From an uncultured Myxococcales bacterium (GTDB lineage Bacteria > Myxococcota_A > UBA9042 > CAIXZC01), in contig CAITUV010000084.1 of the NCBI GenBank assembly GCA_903895725.1, positions 1 to 64,000 on the forward strand: a stretch of DNA of 64,000 nucleotides, in the 5' to 3' direction. Of the stretch, positions 1 through 8,793 are shown one piece after another; within the stretch, counting starts at the first letter, position 1; the number at the start of each line of letters is the position of its first letter. The notes beneath the pieces are model-generated. The model searched no databases and was not told the DNA's origin. It worked only from the letters and a program-made list of their open reading frames with translations. Both the position numbers and the translations under genes were made by a program.

Positions 1-111
1 CCGGGCCTTGAAGGGCGCCACTCGGCCACGCTCGCCGACCGCTACCCGCGACTCCCGAAGATCACGGCACAGGTTCGGGTGCAGGATGTGTCGACCGGCG
101 TGGTGTACGGC

Positions 112-186
<75 letters not shown>

Positions 187-295
187 AACTTGTCAACGGG
201 CCGACTTATAGGGCAGGAGCGGCGCAGTTGTCAAGCGCTTTTTGCGGGGGTTCGCAGGGGCTGTCGGGCGGGGTGATGGAGGCCAGCTGGCAGGC

Positions 296-3200
296 TCAGT
301 CCCACTCGACGTACACGACCCCCTTGCCCCCTGTTCCGCCGACGGCGTAAGGGCCGTTGTAGCCGCCACCGCCACCGCCGCCGCCGTATCCGGCACCGCC
401 CATGGCCGACCAGGAGTACTCCCCCTTGGCCCCGCCCGTCCCCTGTCCGTCGATCAGCGCACCGCCCCCGCCGCCGCCGCCAGCGTGCGAGGACGTCCCC
501 TTGGCACCACCCTGACCGTGCGTGACCGTGGCGTACTTGAACACCCCGCCGATCACGGCATCGAAATTGCCGCCGGCACCGCCGGCGTAGGTGCACCCGG
601 GTTGACCGTTCGAGCCGCCGGTACCGCCGTCTCCGCCGCACCCGTCATTGCCGGCACCGCCGCCGCCCGAGCCTCCGGCACCGCTTCCCGGGGTGTTCTG
701 CAGCCCGGCGTAGCCGCCGTTGGCGCTCGTGTAGGCTCCAAACGAAGAGGCCGAGCCGTTCTGGTTCGAGGTACCGCCGTTCCCCACGGTCACCGCCACG
801 CTGGTGCACGGCTCGATGTCGAACTCGGCCTTGCGTACGTGGCCGGAGCCGCCGCCATTGCCGTGCCCCTGTGCCCCGCCGCCTCCGCCGCCAATCACCA
901 TGATCCGAAGGTGTTTCACGTCCCCCGGGACCTGCCAGGTCTGATCCGAGGTGAACACGAGCTTGTGGCCGGTGGCGGCCGGACACTTAAGCTTCGGGAC
1001 GCACTGCCCCGCCTGGCACCAGACGTCAGCACCACACGGGGTCTCGTTGGCGACTGGAGCATGGGCACAGCCGGTCGCCGGAGTGCACGTGTCGGTCGTG
1101 CACACGCTCCCGTCGTTGCAATCGGTGGCGCCGCCGGGGCCGCACTGCCCGTCCTTGCACGTGTCGCCCGTCGTGCACGCGTTCCCGTCCGAGCACGATG
1201 CCGTGTTGTTGACAAACACGCACCCCTTCTGGGGATCGCAGGTGTCGTCGGTGCAGCCGTTCTTGTCGTCGCAGACGATGGGCACTCCGCCGCCGCAGGA
1301 GCCCTTGGAGCAGAACTCGTTGGCGGTGCACGCGTTCAGGTCGTTGCACACCACGCTGTTGTCGAAGTGCTGGCAGCCGAGCACGAAGTTACACAGGTCG
1401 TCGGTGCAGGGATTCTTGTCGTCGCAGTCGACCGGAGCTCCGCCGGCGCACCATCCTTTGCTGCAGGAGTCGCCCTGGGTGCAGAGGCTGCCGTCATCGC
1501 ACGGTGCCTTGTTCGGAGTGAAGATGCACCCCGATTTGGCATCGCACGAGTCGTCGGTGCAGGAGTTGTTGTCGTTGCAGGTGAGCGGGGCTCCGCCGGT
1601 GCACTTCCCCTTGTCGCACTTGTCCCCCGTCGTGCAGAGGTTCGAGTCGTCGCAGGGGACCGTGTTGAGGAAGTGGACGCAGCCGGTCTTGGGGTCGCAC
1701 GCATCGGTCGTGCAGGGCTCGGCATCGTCGCACGAGGCCGCATTCCCCGGAACGCACTTGCCGGCCTCACAGATATCTCCGACGGTGCACGCGTTGCCGT
1801 CATTGCAGGCTCCGGAAAGGGGAGCATGGACGCACAGACCGTTCTCGCACGAGTCGGAGGTGCACGCATTGGTGTCGTTGCAGTCGGGAGCAGCGCCGGG
1901 CGAGCAGGCCCCGTTCTTGCACGTGTCGTTGAGCGTGCAGGGGTTGCCGTCGTCGCACGGCCCGGCGACGAGCTGGTACGCACACCCCGTGGCCGGATTG
2001 CAGGAGTCCTTGGTGCATGGATTGGAGTCATTGCAGTCCGTTCCGGCAGCGAACACGCACTTGCCGGCCTCGCAGTGATCCCCGGTCGTGCACAGGTTAC
2101 CGTCGTCGCAGTCGCCGGACTGGGGAGTGAACGTGCACCCCTTCGAAGCCTCGCAGCCATCGCTCGTGCACGGGTTGGCGTCGTCGCAGACGAGAGCCGG
2201 CCCGCCCTTGCATTCCCCGCCCGAGCAGACGTCCCCGACGGTGCACGAATCCCCGTCGCTGCACGCGAGCGCGTTCTCCTGGTGGATGCACCCCGTCTTG
2301 GGCACGCAGTAGTCGGTTGTGCAGAGGTTGGCATCCTCGCAGCTCAGGGCTGGACCGGGATTGCACGCACCGGTCTGGCACTTGTCGCCGACCGTGCACG
2401 GGTCCCCGTCGTCACACGCGAATCCCTCGTGATCGGGCACGAGGCTGCACTCCCCGGTTTCCGGGGCGCACACGGCCTTGACGCAGATGGAATCGACCCC
2501 CTGCGGCTGCGGGCACACCACGACGGTCTGGGGGTCCACCGCACATTGGTACGGAAGCTTGGCCTTGTCGCACACCAGCGTACCGTTGCACAGGTTTCCG
2601 TCCTCGAGCAGCGCACACTGGCCGTCGTCCTGGCAGTTGCAGTCGACCTTGAAGCCGACACAGCTCCCCTGGCTGCAGGTATCCGCCACAGAGCACGGAT
2701 CGCCGTCGTCGCAGGAGTCGGAATTGAACTGGGCGGTACATCCTCCCTGCCCGTCACACAGGTCATCAGTGCACGGATTGTCGTCGTCGCACGCCACGGG
2801 AAGCCCCACGCAGACCCCGGCCTCGCAATGGTCCCCGACCGAGCACGCATCGCCGTCGATGCACTCGCCTCCGGTCAGCTCCTCGTGGGCACAACCGGAA
2901 ACCCCCTGGCACGTGTCCTCGGTGCACGGATTCCCGTCGTCGCACAGGTCCACGAACTCCCCCTGAACCAGGTCCGGGTCGTCGGTCATCAAGTCGCAGT
3001 CGTCGTCCGCACCGTTGCACGTCTCCGCAACAGGCAGTGCCGCATCACAGTCGGTCAGCCCCTCATCGGTGCAGACCCTCTTGCCCTTGCACGTGCCGAA
3101 CTCGTTGGTCACGCTGCACGGCGTGAACAGCCCCTTGAGCGACGACTGACCCGTGCACGGACACACCCCCGCCGCTGCCACACACTGCTTTGTCTCGATG

Positions 3201-3808
3201 CCATCCACGGACATCGCCTGCCTGCACTCGAACCCCCACGGGCAATCCGAATCGGACGTGCAGACCCCTCCGCAGAAGCTCCCCTCGCTGCCGTAACCCA
3301 CGCAGACGTCGTCATCGGCTCCAAAGCTCTTGCAGTCGCTGCCGATCGAGCACGGCTTGCAGAGATTGGGGTGGAGCGACACACAGATGTAGATGGCATC
3401 GGGCATGGTTTCGGCCAGCAGCTTGCAGGAGAATCCGGCGGGGCATTCCTCCTGGCAGAATCGGGTGCAGACTGCCTCGCCCATGTGCTCGATGCAGTGC
3501 CCCGAGAGGCAATCGGCCCCCTCCTGGCACGGCTCCCCGAAGCAGCCGCTCCCAGACTGGCATTCCGGGCCCACCTCGTCGATCTCGGGAGCCCAGATAT
3601 CCAGGGGAGCAAGCTCCTCGACCAGCTCCGGAATGATCTCGGGCACGTCGGGCTGAGCTACTTCCGCCACGCCCTCGGCCGCGGAATCAACGGCAACGAC
3701 CGTGCCGCTACCCGAGCATGCGGTCCAGGCGCCAAGCGCTGCCGCCAGTCCAACGACCAGCCCGAACCTGGTACCGGAAAGCCCCCTCAACCCGCTGTGT
3801 TTCGTCAT
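296..3808 (-). CDS. Cys-rich CTDC-repeat surface lipoprotein with C-terminal glycine-rich domain
   Basis: The product is 1170 residues. ATG at 3808 follows a GGAGGGG site. The N terminus is a lipoprotein signal peptide (lipobox ending WTAC). A Cys-rich module (about 50-260) shares the motif GCFGEPCQ-GADCLSG with the genes at 23339 and 59965. A MopE-like CNGADDDCD motif follows, then about twenty CDDGNPCT-x-DxC units of the slime-mould CTDC-repeat type. An inserted LEDGNxCNG module sits near residue 400. From about 945 the sequence changes to a beta-rich, Gly-rich domain (VIGGGGGG, GGYAG) that ends the protein. It is likely an outer-membrane or surface-anchored adhesin or matrix protein with a disulfide-stabilised stalk; the ligand is unknown. 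A promoter at 3830-3858 fits it. Confidence 0.9.
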   Translation of the reverse strand: MTKHSGLRGLSGTRFGLVVGLAAALGAWTACSGSGTVVAVDSAAEGVAEVAQPDVPEIIPELVEELAPLDIWAPEIDEVGPECQSGSGCFGEPCQEGADCLSGHCIEHMGEAVCTRFCQEECPAGFSCKLLAETMPDAIYICVSLHPNLCKPCSIGSDCKSFGADDDVCVGYGSEGSFCGGVCTSDSDCPWGFECRQAMSVDGIETKQCVAAAGVCPCTGQSSLKGLFTPCSVTNEFGTCKGKRVCTDEGLTDCDAALPVAETCNGADDDCDLMTDDPDLVQGEFVDLCDDGNPCTEDTCQGVSGCAHEELTGGECIDGDACSVGDHCEAGVCVGLPVACDDDNPCTDDLCDGQGGCTAQFNSDSCDDGDPCSVADTCSQGSCVGFKVDCNCQDDGQCALLEDGNLCNGTLVCDKAKLPYQCAVDPQTVVVCPQPQGVDSICVKAVCAPETGECSLVPDHEGFACDDGDPCTVGDKCQTGACNPGPALSCEDANLCTTDYCVPKTGCIHQENALACSDGDSCTVGDVCSGGECKGGPALVCDDANPCTSDGCEASKGCTFTPQSGDCDDGNLCTTGDHCEAGKCVFAAGTDCNDSNPCTKDSCNPATGCAYQLVAGPCDDGNPCTLNDTCKNGACSPGAAPDCNDTNACTSDSCENGLCVHAPLSGACNDGNACTVGDICEAGKCVPGNAASCDDAEPCTTDACDPKTGCVHFLNTVPCDDSNLCTTGDKCDKGKCTGGAPLTCNDNNSCTDDSCDAKSGCIFTPNKAPCDDGSLCTQGDSCSKGWCAGGAPVDCDDKNPCTDDLCNFVLGCQHFDNSVVCNDLNACTANEFCSKGSCGGGVPIVCDDKNGCTDDTCDPQKGCVFVNNTASCSDGNACTTGDTCKDGQCGPGGATDCNDGSVCTTDTCTPATGCAHAPVANETPCGADVWCQAGQCVPKLKCPAATGHKLVFTSDQTWQVPGDVKHLRIMVIGGGGGGAQGHGNGGGSGHVRKAEFDIEPCTSVAVTVGNGGTSNQNGSASSFGAYTSANGGYAGLQNTPGSGAGGSGGGGAGNDGCGGDGGTGGSNGQPGCTYAGGAGGNFDAVIGGVFKYATVTHGQGGAKGTSSHAGGGGGGGALIDGQGTGGAKGEYSWSAMGGAGYGGGGGGGGYNGPYAVGGTGGKGVVYVEWD

Positions 3809-3829
3809 TGCACCCCTCCGCTCCGCCCC

Positions 3830-3858
3830 ATCATGCCGGTCCCACAGCCCAAGGTCAA
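3830..3858 (-). promoter_or_regulatory. Sigma-70-type promoter for the 296-3808 gene
   Basis: On the minus strand TTGACC is separated by 17 bp from CATGAT. Transcription would start about 15 nt before the ATG at 3808. The short leader holds the Shine-Dalgarno site. Confidence 0.5.
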
Positions 3859-3939
3859 CAGATGGGGGTCCCCGCCGATAGGATTCCGCCCCAAGTCCCT
3901 TGCATTCCCGCGCGTGCGTATGGTAAAGATTCCCGCACG

Positions 3940-3970
3940 TCCGAAGGTCGGAGTGTTTGAACGTCCGACC
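3940..3970 (+). promoter_or_regulatory. Overlapping inverted repeats in the leader of the cyclophilin operon
   Basis: GGTCGGA at 3946 pairs perfectly with TCCGACC ending at 3970 (7 bp, 11-nt loop). The same left arm can instead pair with TCCGA at 3940-3944 (5 bp, 3-nt loop), so the two hairpins exclude each other. ACGTCCGA occurs twice, at 3937 and 3961, and could also be a direct-repeat operator. It lies 30 bp before the ATG at 4001. No T tract follows. Confidence 0.4.
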
Positions 3971-4000
3971 CGGGGCCAAGCCAACGTGGAGGTTGCTCAC

Positions 4001-4996
4001 ATGAGAATCACGGTAATCGCACTGTTGCTCCCGCTGTTCCTGCTTGCCTGCCAGAAGCAGGCCGAAACCCCCAAGGCCGAGACTGCAAAGCAGGCCGAAA
4101 AGGCCGCTGAAGGCCAGAAGCCAACTGAAGCCAAGGCCGCTGACGGGGAAAAGGCCCCGGCGACAGCCGATGGAACCAAGCCCGCCGAGGAGAAGGCCGC
4201 CGAGGGCGAGAAGGCCCCGGAGGGCAAGGCCGTAGAAGGCGAGAAGGCCCCGGAAGGCGAGAAGGCCCCAGAGGGCAAGGCCGTGGAAGGCGAGAAGGCC
4301 CCGGAGGGCAAGGCCGTAGAAGGCGAGAAGGCCCCGGAAGGCGAGAAGGCCGCTGAGGGCGAGAAGGCCGCCGAGGGCGAGAAGGCCGCCGAGGCCAAGC
4401 CTGCCGAAGGCGCACCGACTGCAGAACAACCGGCGGGAGAAACCCCGCCCAAGGAGGGTGAAGTGGAGAAGAAGTTCGAGAAGAAGAGCGAGTTCCCGGA
4501 AGTCATTTTCGAAACCACCAAGGGCGCAATCCGCATCGAGCTTTACCCGGACAAGACCCCGCTCACCGTGCAGAATTTCCTCCAGTATGCCGAGGACGGC
4601 TTCTACGTCGGGACCGTGTTCCACCGCGTGGTGGCGGGATTCGTGATCCAGGGCGGCGGGTACACCAAGGACCTCGCCGAGCAGCCGACCCGGGCCCCCA
4701 TCGAGAACGAAGCGGCCAAGGGCATCTCCAACGCCCGGGGGACCATTGCCATGGCCCGGACGAACCAGCGCAACAGCGCCACGTCGCAGTTCTACATCAG
4801 CCTGCGGAACAACACGATGCTCGACTACCGGGGCGAGTCTCCCCAGGGCTGGGGCTACTGCGCATTCGGCAAGGTCACCGAGGGGATGGAAGTCGTCGAT
4901 GCCATCGGCTCGGTCCGCACCGGTGCGGCCGGCATGTTCCCTGCAGAGGTTCCGCAGGAGCCGATCATCATCAACAAGGTGACGGTGCTCAAGTAG
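4001..4996 (+). CDS. Lipid-anchored cyclophilin-type peptidyl-prolyl isomerase
   Basis: The product is 331 residues. The ATG at 4001 follows GTGGAGG. The signal peptide ends in the lipobox LLAC, so the protein should be lipid-anchored in the envelope. Residues about 20-160 are a low-complexity Lys/Glu/Pro/Ala spacer built from EGEKAPEGKAV-like units. Residues about 165-331 are a complete cyclophilin domain, with FHRVVAGFVIQGG and MARTNQRNSATSQFYI, the regions that form the catalytic Arg and Phe/Gln pocket. It should catalyse cis-trans proline isomerisation outside the cytoplasm. It is first in a plus-strand run of five genes. The spacer may extend the catalytic domain away from the membrane toward clients. 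Confidence 0.95.
   Translation: MRITVIALLLPLFLLACQKQAETPKAETAKQAEKAAEGQKPTEAKAADGEKAPATADGTKPAEEKAAEGEKAPEGKAVEGEKAPEGEKAPEGKAVEGEKAPEGKAVEGEKAPEGEKAAEGEKAAEGEKAAEAKPAEGAPTAEQPAGETPPKEGEVEKKFEKKSEFPEVIFETTKGAIRIELYPDKTPLTVQNFLQYAEDGFYVGTVFHRVVAGFVIQGGGYTKDLAEQPTRAPIENEAAKGISNARGTIAMARTNQRNSATSQFYISLRNNTMLDYRGESPQGWGYCAFGKVTEGMEVVDAIGSVRTGAAGMFPAEVPQEPIIINKVTVLK
4187..4392 (+). repeat. Tandem coding repeats, Glu/Lys/Pro-rich
   Basis: Imperfect tandem units of 15-33 bp based on GAGAAGGCC encode EGEKAPEGKAVEG-like peptides inside the cyclophilin lipoprotein. All unit lengths are multiples of 3, so copy-number changes would keep the frame. Confidence 0.8.
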
Positions 4997-5030
4997 CATG
5001 GGATTTTGTCCCGCCAGAGGGAGGACACCG

Positions 5031-6317
5031 GTGCACAGGGCGATCATGGAACAAAGCCTGCCCCGAGCGGAGTCGAGGGGAAAGTCGACCGTCAGCCGTG
5101 GGACCGCTCTGCTCGCCGCGGCACTGGTCCTGTCTCTCCTCGGATGTGCGGAGGAGTTGCGGGGGCGCCCGCCGCTGGACGACGGGCTGTACTACCCCAT
5201 CGCCGGTGCGGTGGATCAGGCCAACGGATTGCTCTACGTGGTGAATTCGAACTTCGACCTGGCATACCGGGACGCCTCGCTGGTGGCGGTGGACCTCAAT
5301 ACCCACAAGTTCGTGCCGGGCTTTGCCAGCTTCGGATCGTTCCCGGCCGACTTCCTGCTCGTTCCGTCCAAGGACGGCAAGAAGAGCACCGGCTATCTCG
5401 CTGTCCGAGGGGACAACTCGCTGACCTGGTTCACGTCGAGCCCGGAAGGGGACGGCGTGACCCTGGAATGCAGCGACGACGGGAAGGGTTCCGGATGCAG
5501 CGGCGACCACGTGATCACCGACACGGTGCTCCCGGCCGAGGATGATGCCGCAGACTCGGAGGACGAAGAGGTCACCCTCGGCTCCGACCCGTTTGCCCTG
5601 GCTCTCATCCCGGCTCACGACGAAATGCCGGCCCGTCTCTTCCTGGCGGCGTCGAAGAGCGGAACGTTGTCCCTGTTCGACCTCGAGGACGATGGCAAGC
5701 CCGTCCTTTCGGCTCAAAGCGGCATGGTGGCCGGTGCCCACACGGCGGCGCTGGATCCGGCCACGGGGCTCATCTACGTGACCAACCGGCTTTACCCCTA
5801 CCTCTACCGCTTCGAAGTGGTGGAGTCAGACAGCGGGCCCAAGCTGCAGTCGCTCGATCCGGTCCCTCTTCCGTCCCCCTACGCCGCTTCGGGCCAGTAC
5901 GGGCGGGGCATGGCATTCTCGGGTGACGGGCGGTACCTGCTCCTGGCCTATCGGGCACCGGCGGGAATCGCGGTGGTGGATGCGCTGCCCGAGGAATCCG
6001 ACTGGGCCCCGTCGCTCGTGGACTTCGTTCCGGTGGGCCCCAAGCCCGGCCAGGTACGGCTGTTCCCCACGGGACCGGGAGGCAAGGAGCTCGCCTATGT
6101 CGTCTGCTACGGCGACGACTCGGTCTGGGTCGTGGACCCCGAGGCCCTGCTGGTGGTCGACCGCTTCGAGGTCGGAGCGGGCCCGTACGACATGGTGGTG
6201 CACCTGTCGGACAAGCCCCGAGGCTACGTGGTGAACTTCCTGGACAACTCGGTCTCGGTCGTCGACCTGGACCCCGTCAGCCCGTGGTATCACCAGACGG
6301 TGGCGGAGATCCATTAG
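5031..6317 (+). CDS. YVTN-type beta-propeller lipoprotein
   Basis: The product is 428 residues. I prefer the GTG at 5031, six bases after GGGAGG; an ATG at 5046 is the alternative. The signal peptide ends at LSLLGC. The mature protein carries repeated blades of the kind GLLYVVNSN, GLIYVTNRLYP and KELAYVVCYGDDSVWVVD, which is typical of YVTN-type surface beta-propellers. A short Cys pair (ECSDDGKGSGC) sits in one loop. It lies 34 bp after the cyclophilin gene and 2 bp before the next lipoprotein gene, so the three are probably co-transcribed. No enzymatic motif was seen. A binding or scaffold role outside the cytoplasm is the most that can be inferred. Confidence 0.85.
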   Translation: MHRAIMEQSLPRAESRGKSTVSRGTALLAAALVLSLLGCAEELRGRPPLDDGLYYPIAGAVDQANGLLYVVNSNFDLAYRDASLVAVDLNTHKFVPGFASFGSFPADFLLVPSKDGKKSTGYLAVRGDNSLTWFTSSPEGDGVTLECSDDGKGSGCSGDHVITDTVLPAEDDAADSEDEEVTLGSDPFALALIPAHDEMPARLFLAASKSGTLSLFDLEDDGKPVLSAQSGMVAGAHTAALDPATGLIYVTNRLYPYLYRFEVVESDSGPKLQSLDPVPLPSPYAASGQYGRGMAFSGDGRYLLLAYRAPAGIAVVDALPEESDWAPSLVDFVPVGPKPGQVRLFPTGPGGKELAYVVCYGDDSVWVVDPEALLVVDRFEVGAGPYDMVVHLSDKPRGYVVNFLDNSVSVVDLDPVSPWYHQTVAEIH

Positions 6318-6319
6318 CC

Positions 6320-8782
6320 ATGAATATGACCGTGAGCCGAAGCCTGACGCTCTTCCCGCTGCTCCTGGGCTTGACCGCCCAGCTTGCGGCCTGCACGAGC
6401 CCTCAGAGTGCGGATCAGTACTCTCTGTCTTCCCCGGTGGCGATGGCCCTCGTGTGCCAGAAGGCATCGGGCGGGGCGCATGTGGCGGCCCCTCTTGCCG
6501 ATTGTGACGACACGACGTCGCACCGTCTGCTGGCGGCCGTCGCCAACGGCTCCACGGGGGACATCGGTTTCATCGACCTGACGGACGGCGATGCCGTGGA
6601 TACCGACCCCATGATTCCGGGATTTACCCGGCTGGATGTGGGGACGAGCCTGACCGACATCCGGAGCCGGCCCGATTCGTCGCTCCTGTTCGCACTGGAC
6701 AGTGCCGAGGGCACGCTCGTCGTGGTCGACCCGGTGACCTGGGGATTCGACACGTACCCGCTCCCCGATCCTCCTTCCCGGATTCTCCTGTCGGATGACG
6801 GCAGCTCGGCCCTGGTGTCGTTCCCGGCGCAGGGGAAAGTCTGCCGCTTCCCGCTCGACGAGGCGGGCAAGCCCGGGGATGGGGACTGTCTCAAGCTCGG
6901 GGGACAACCGTCGAGCCTGGCAGCCGGTGGCGACGTGATCGTGGTGGGCCACCTGCATGCACCGGTCCTCCACGTCCTGGCTGCGGATACGCTGGAGCAG
7001 GTCGGCGTGGTGGGCCTGGTCCCGGCGTGTGCGGACCAGGTGGACGATGACCAGGACGGGCTCGTGGACGGGCAGGATCCGGACTGCATGGACCGTTCGG
7101 ATATGGACGAGGCCGCCCCGCTGCCGTGCGATCCGGAAGGTGGGGAGGAGTGCCCCGCTCCGCTGTTGGCGGCCTGCGCCAACGGAGCCGATGACGATGG
7201 CGACGGGCTGACGGATCTGCTCGATCCCGGCTGCCGGAACCGTTTCGACGGCAGCGAGGATACCGATGCGCTGCTGTCCGGGGCGACCGACCCGGCAACC
7301 GGCTTCCTGCCGTTGCCCTGTGCGGACGGCGTGGACAACGACCTGGACGGCAAGACCGACTTCCCGCAGGACCTGGACTGCTTTGCTGCCGGGGACTCTT
7401 CCGAGCAGGGGTTGCCTCCGCCGCTGACCGAAGTGGCCGTCGATGCCGACGGGAAGCTGGCTTACGCGGTGCACCGCGGGGCTGGTGCGGTCATGATCGC
7501 GAACCTCGAGACGATGCAGGCGGTGCAGCCCGGAGCCGATGGGGATTCTCAGGCTGCCGCGCTGGACCTGTTTGCGGGACGGATGGGCATTCCGGTGTCG
7601 GGAGGCCCTACGGACGTGCTGTTCTCTCCGTCGGAGGACGGCCTGTCTGCCTACGTGACCGATGGAGCGGGCCGGCTGTCCCGCATCGTCGTCTCAAACC
7701 AGGACGGAGCCGTCCACCGGGTCGAAGAGGATGGCGAGGATGAATCGCCCACCTCGGCCGGAAAACCTCACCTCTACGTCGACGGTGCCGAAGTCCAGCT
7801 CGGCCTCTCCCCCGCGGTCGGATACCCCAACCTGGGGCCGCTCATGGTCGAGACCCTGGACGAGGCCGAGGGAACCAAGAGGTACTACGGAATCGAGTTC
7901 TCCTCGGATGAGCGGGCCCACCGGGCCGAAACCTGGACCGTGGCCTACGAGGGGATTCTGCCCGGCTCGTCCAAGCTCATGTTCCACGTGGCGGGAGCCA
8001 ACCAGGTGGTCACTGCGGGGGGCAGCCTGTGCGAGCTCGGCCTCCGCCCGGGAGACCTCCTCGTCGTCACCCCGTCCTCGAAGCCGGAATGCGGGAAGTT
8101 CGAAGCCGATGTCGCGTACAACTACCCCATCCAGGCCGTCGGAGGCGACTGGATCGAGCTGGTTCCGGACGGCGGCTGGTTCATTCCCGAGTCGGAAGAG
8201 ACCGAGACGACCGCCTCCGGTACCGGAACCCTGCCGGACGAGGAACCCGCGCCGGAGAAGGCCCCGGAGCTGACCGAGGAGTGCTTCCCCAACCTTTTGA
8301 AGCTCGAAGTCCGGGGAGCCGGCACGTTCGTGGTCTACGGCTCGTCCACGGGCCATCTCCACAACGTGGTGGAAGGTCCCGACGGCTGCATGGACGACCC
8401 GGCCGGAAACGTTCTGTTCAACGGCCGAGCCCTGCCCGCTGCGCTTCCTGAAGGCAAGGTTCTCTCGTCGTGTCCCGTCACCGAGCCCCAGGATGACCTC
8501 GTCCTGGCGCCGTACGAAAACCCCATCCTCTCCTTCAACATCTTCCCGGGATGCCGCATGACGGAAGAAGGGGATGTCGAAGTCGTCGCACCCAAGCGGG
8601 GTACGGTGTGGCGGTTCGCCGTGGATTCCGGGTTCTCGCCCAGGAGGGTCCAGGTGGGCTCCATGCCCGTGGATGTCGTTCTGTCTCCGGTCAAGGACCG
8701 GCTCTTTGTTCTGGATTTGGCTGCTCGAAGCATCCGGGCCGTGGACACGGCTCAATTCGTGCTCCTGTCGGCCTACTACTAG
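6320..8782 (+). CDS. Large beta-propeller lipoprotein with Asp-rich inserts
   Basis: The product is 820 residues with a lipobox ending QLAAC. The ATG at 6320 is 2 bp after the previous stop; an ATG at 6326 is also possible. The first 250 residues resemble propeller blades (LVVVDPVTWGFDTY, LHVLAADTLEQVG). Between about 235 and 360 are three Asp-rich loops of the form DDDQDGLVDGQDPDC and DGVDNDLDGKTDF, similar to calcium-binding EF-hand/MopE loops. More propeller-like sequence follows (KLAYAVHRGAGAV, ENPILSFNIFPGC). The last residues (RLFVLDLAARSIRAVD) look like a closing blade. It is probably a partner of the 5031 gene. The function is unknown. Confidence 0.85.
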   Translation: MNMTVSRSLTLFPLLLGLTAQLAACTSPQSADQYSLSSPVAMALVCQKASGGAHVAAPLADCDDTTSHRLLAAVANGSTGDIGFIDLTDGDAVDTDPMIPGFTRLDVGTSLTDIRSRPDSSLLFALDSAEGTLVVVDPVTWGFDTYPLPDPPSRILLSDDGSSALVSFPAQGKVCRFPLDEAGKPGDGDCLKLGGQPSSLAAGGDVIVVGHLHAPVLHVLAADTLEQVGVVGLVPACADQVDDDQDGLVDGQDPDCMDRSDMDEAAPLPCDPEGGEECPAPLLAACANGADDDGDGLTDLLDPGCRNRFDGSEDTDALLSGATDPATGFLPLPCADGVDNDLDGKTDFPQDLDCFAAGDSSEQGLPPPLTEVAVDADGKLAYAVHRGAGAVMIANLETMQAVQPGADGDSQAAALDLFAGRMGIPVSGGPTDVLFSPSEDGLSAYVTDGAGRLSRIVVSNQDGAVHRVEEDGEDESPTSAGKPHLYVDGAEVQLGLSPAVGYPNLGPLMVETLDEAEGTKRYYGIEFSSDERAHRAETWTVAYEGILPGSSKLMFHVAGANQVVTAGGSLCELGLRPGDLLVVTPSSKPECGKFEADVAYNYPIQAVGGDWIELVPDGGWFIPESEETETTASGTGTLPDEEPAPEKAPELTEECFPNLLKLEVRGAGTFVVYGSSTGHLHNVVEGPDGCMDDPAGNVLFNGRALPAALPEGKVLSSCPVTEPQDDLVLAPYENPILSFNIFPGCRMTEEGDVEVVAPKRGTVWRFAVDSGFSPRRVQVGSMPVDVVLSPVKDRLFVLDLAARSIRAVDTAQFVLLSAYY

Positions 8783-8793
8783 GAGGTCTTGGA

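Noticed and set aside
1..111. A second tRNA or gene end left of tRNA-Gly
   Set aside because: No cloverleaf or supported reading frame in the 111 bp.
242..4996. A 1584-codon plus-strand open frame across the 296-3808 gene into the cyclophilin gene
   Set aside because: It is the antisense of the Cys/Asp repeats, which rarely gives stop codons. It lacks a start with Shine-Dalgarno, and the real cyclophilin starts at 4001.
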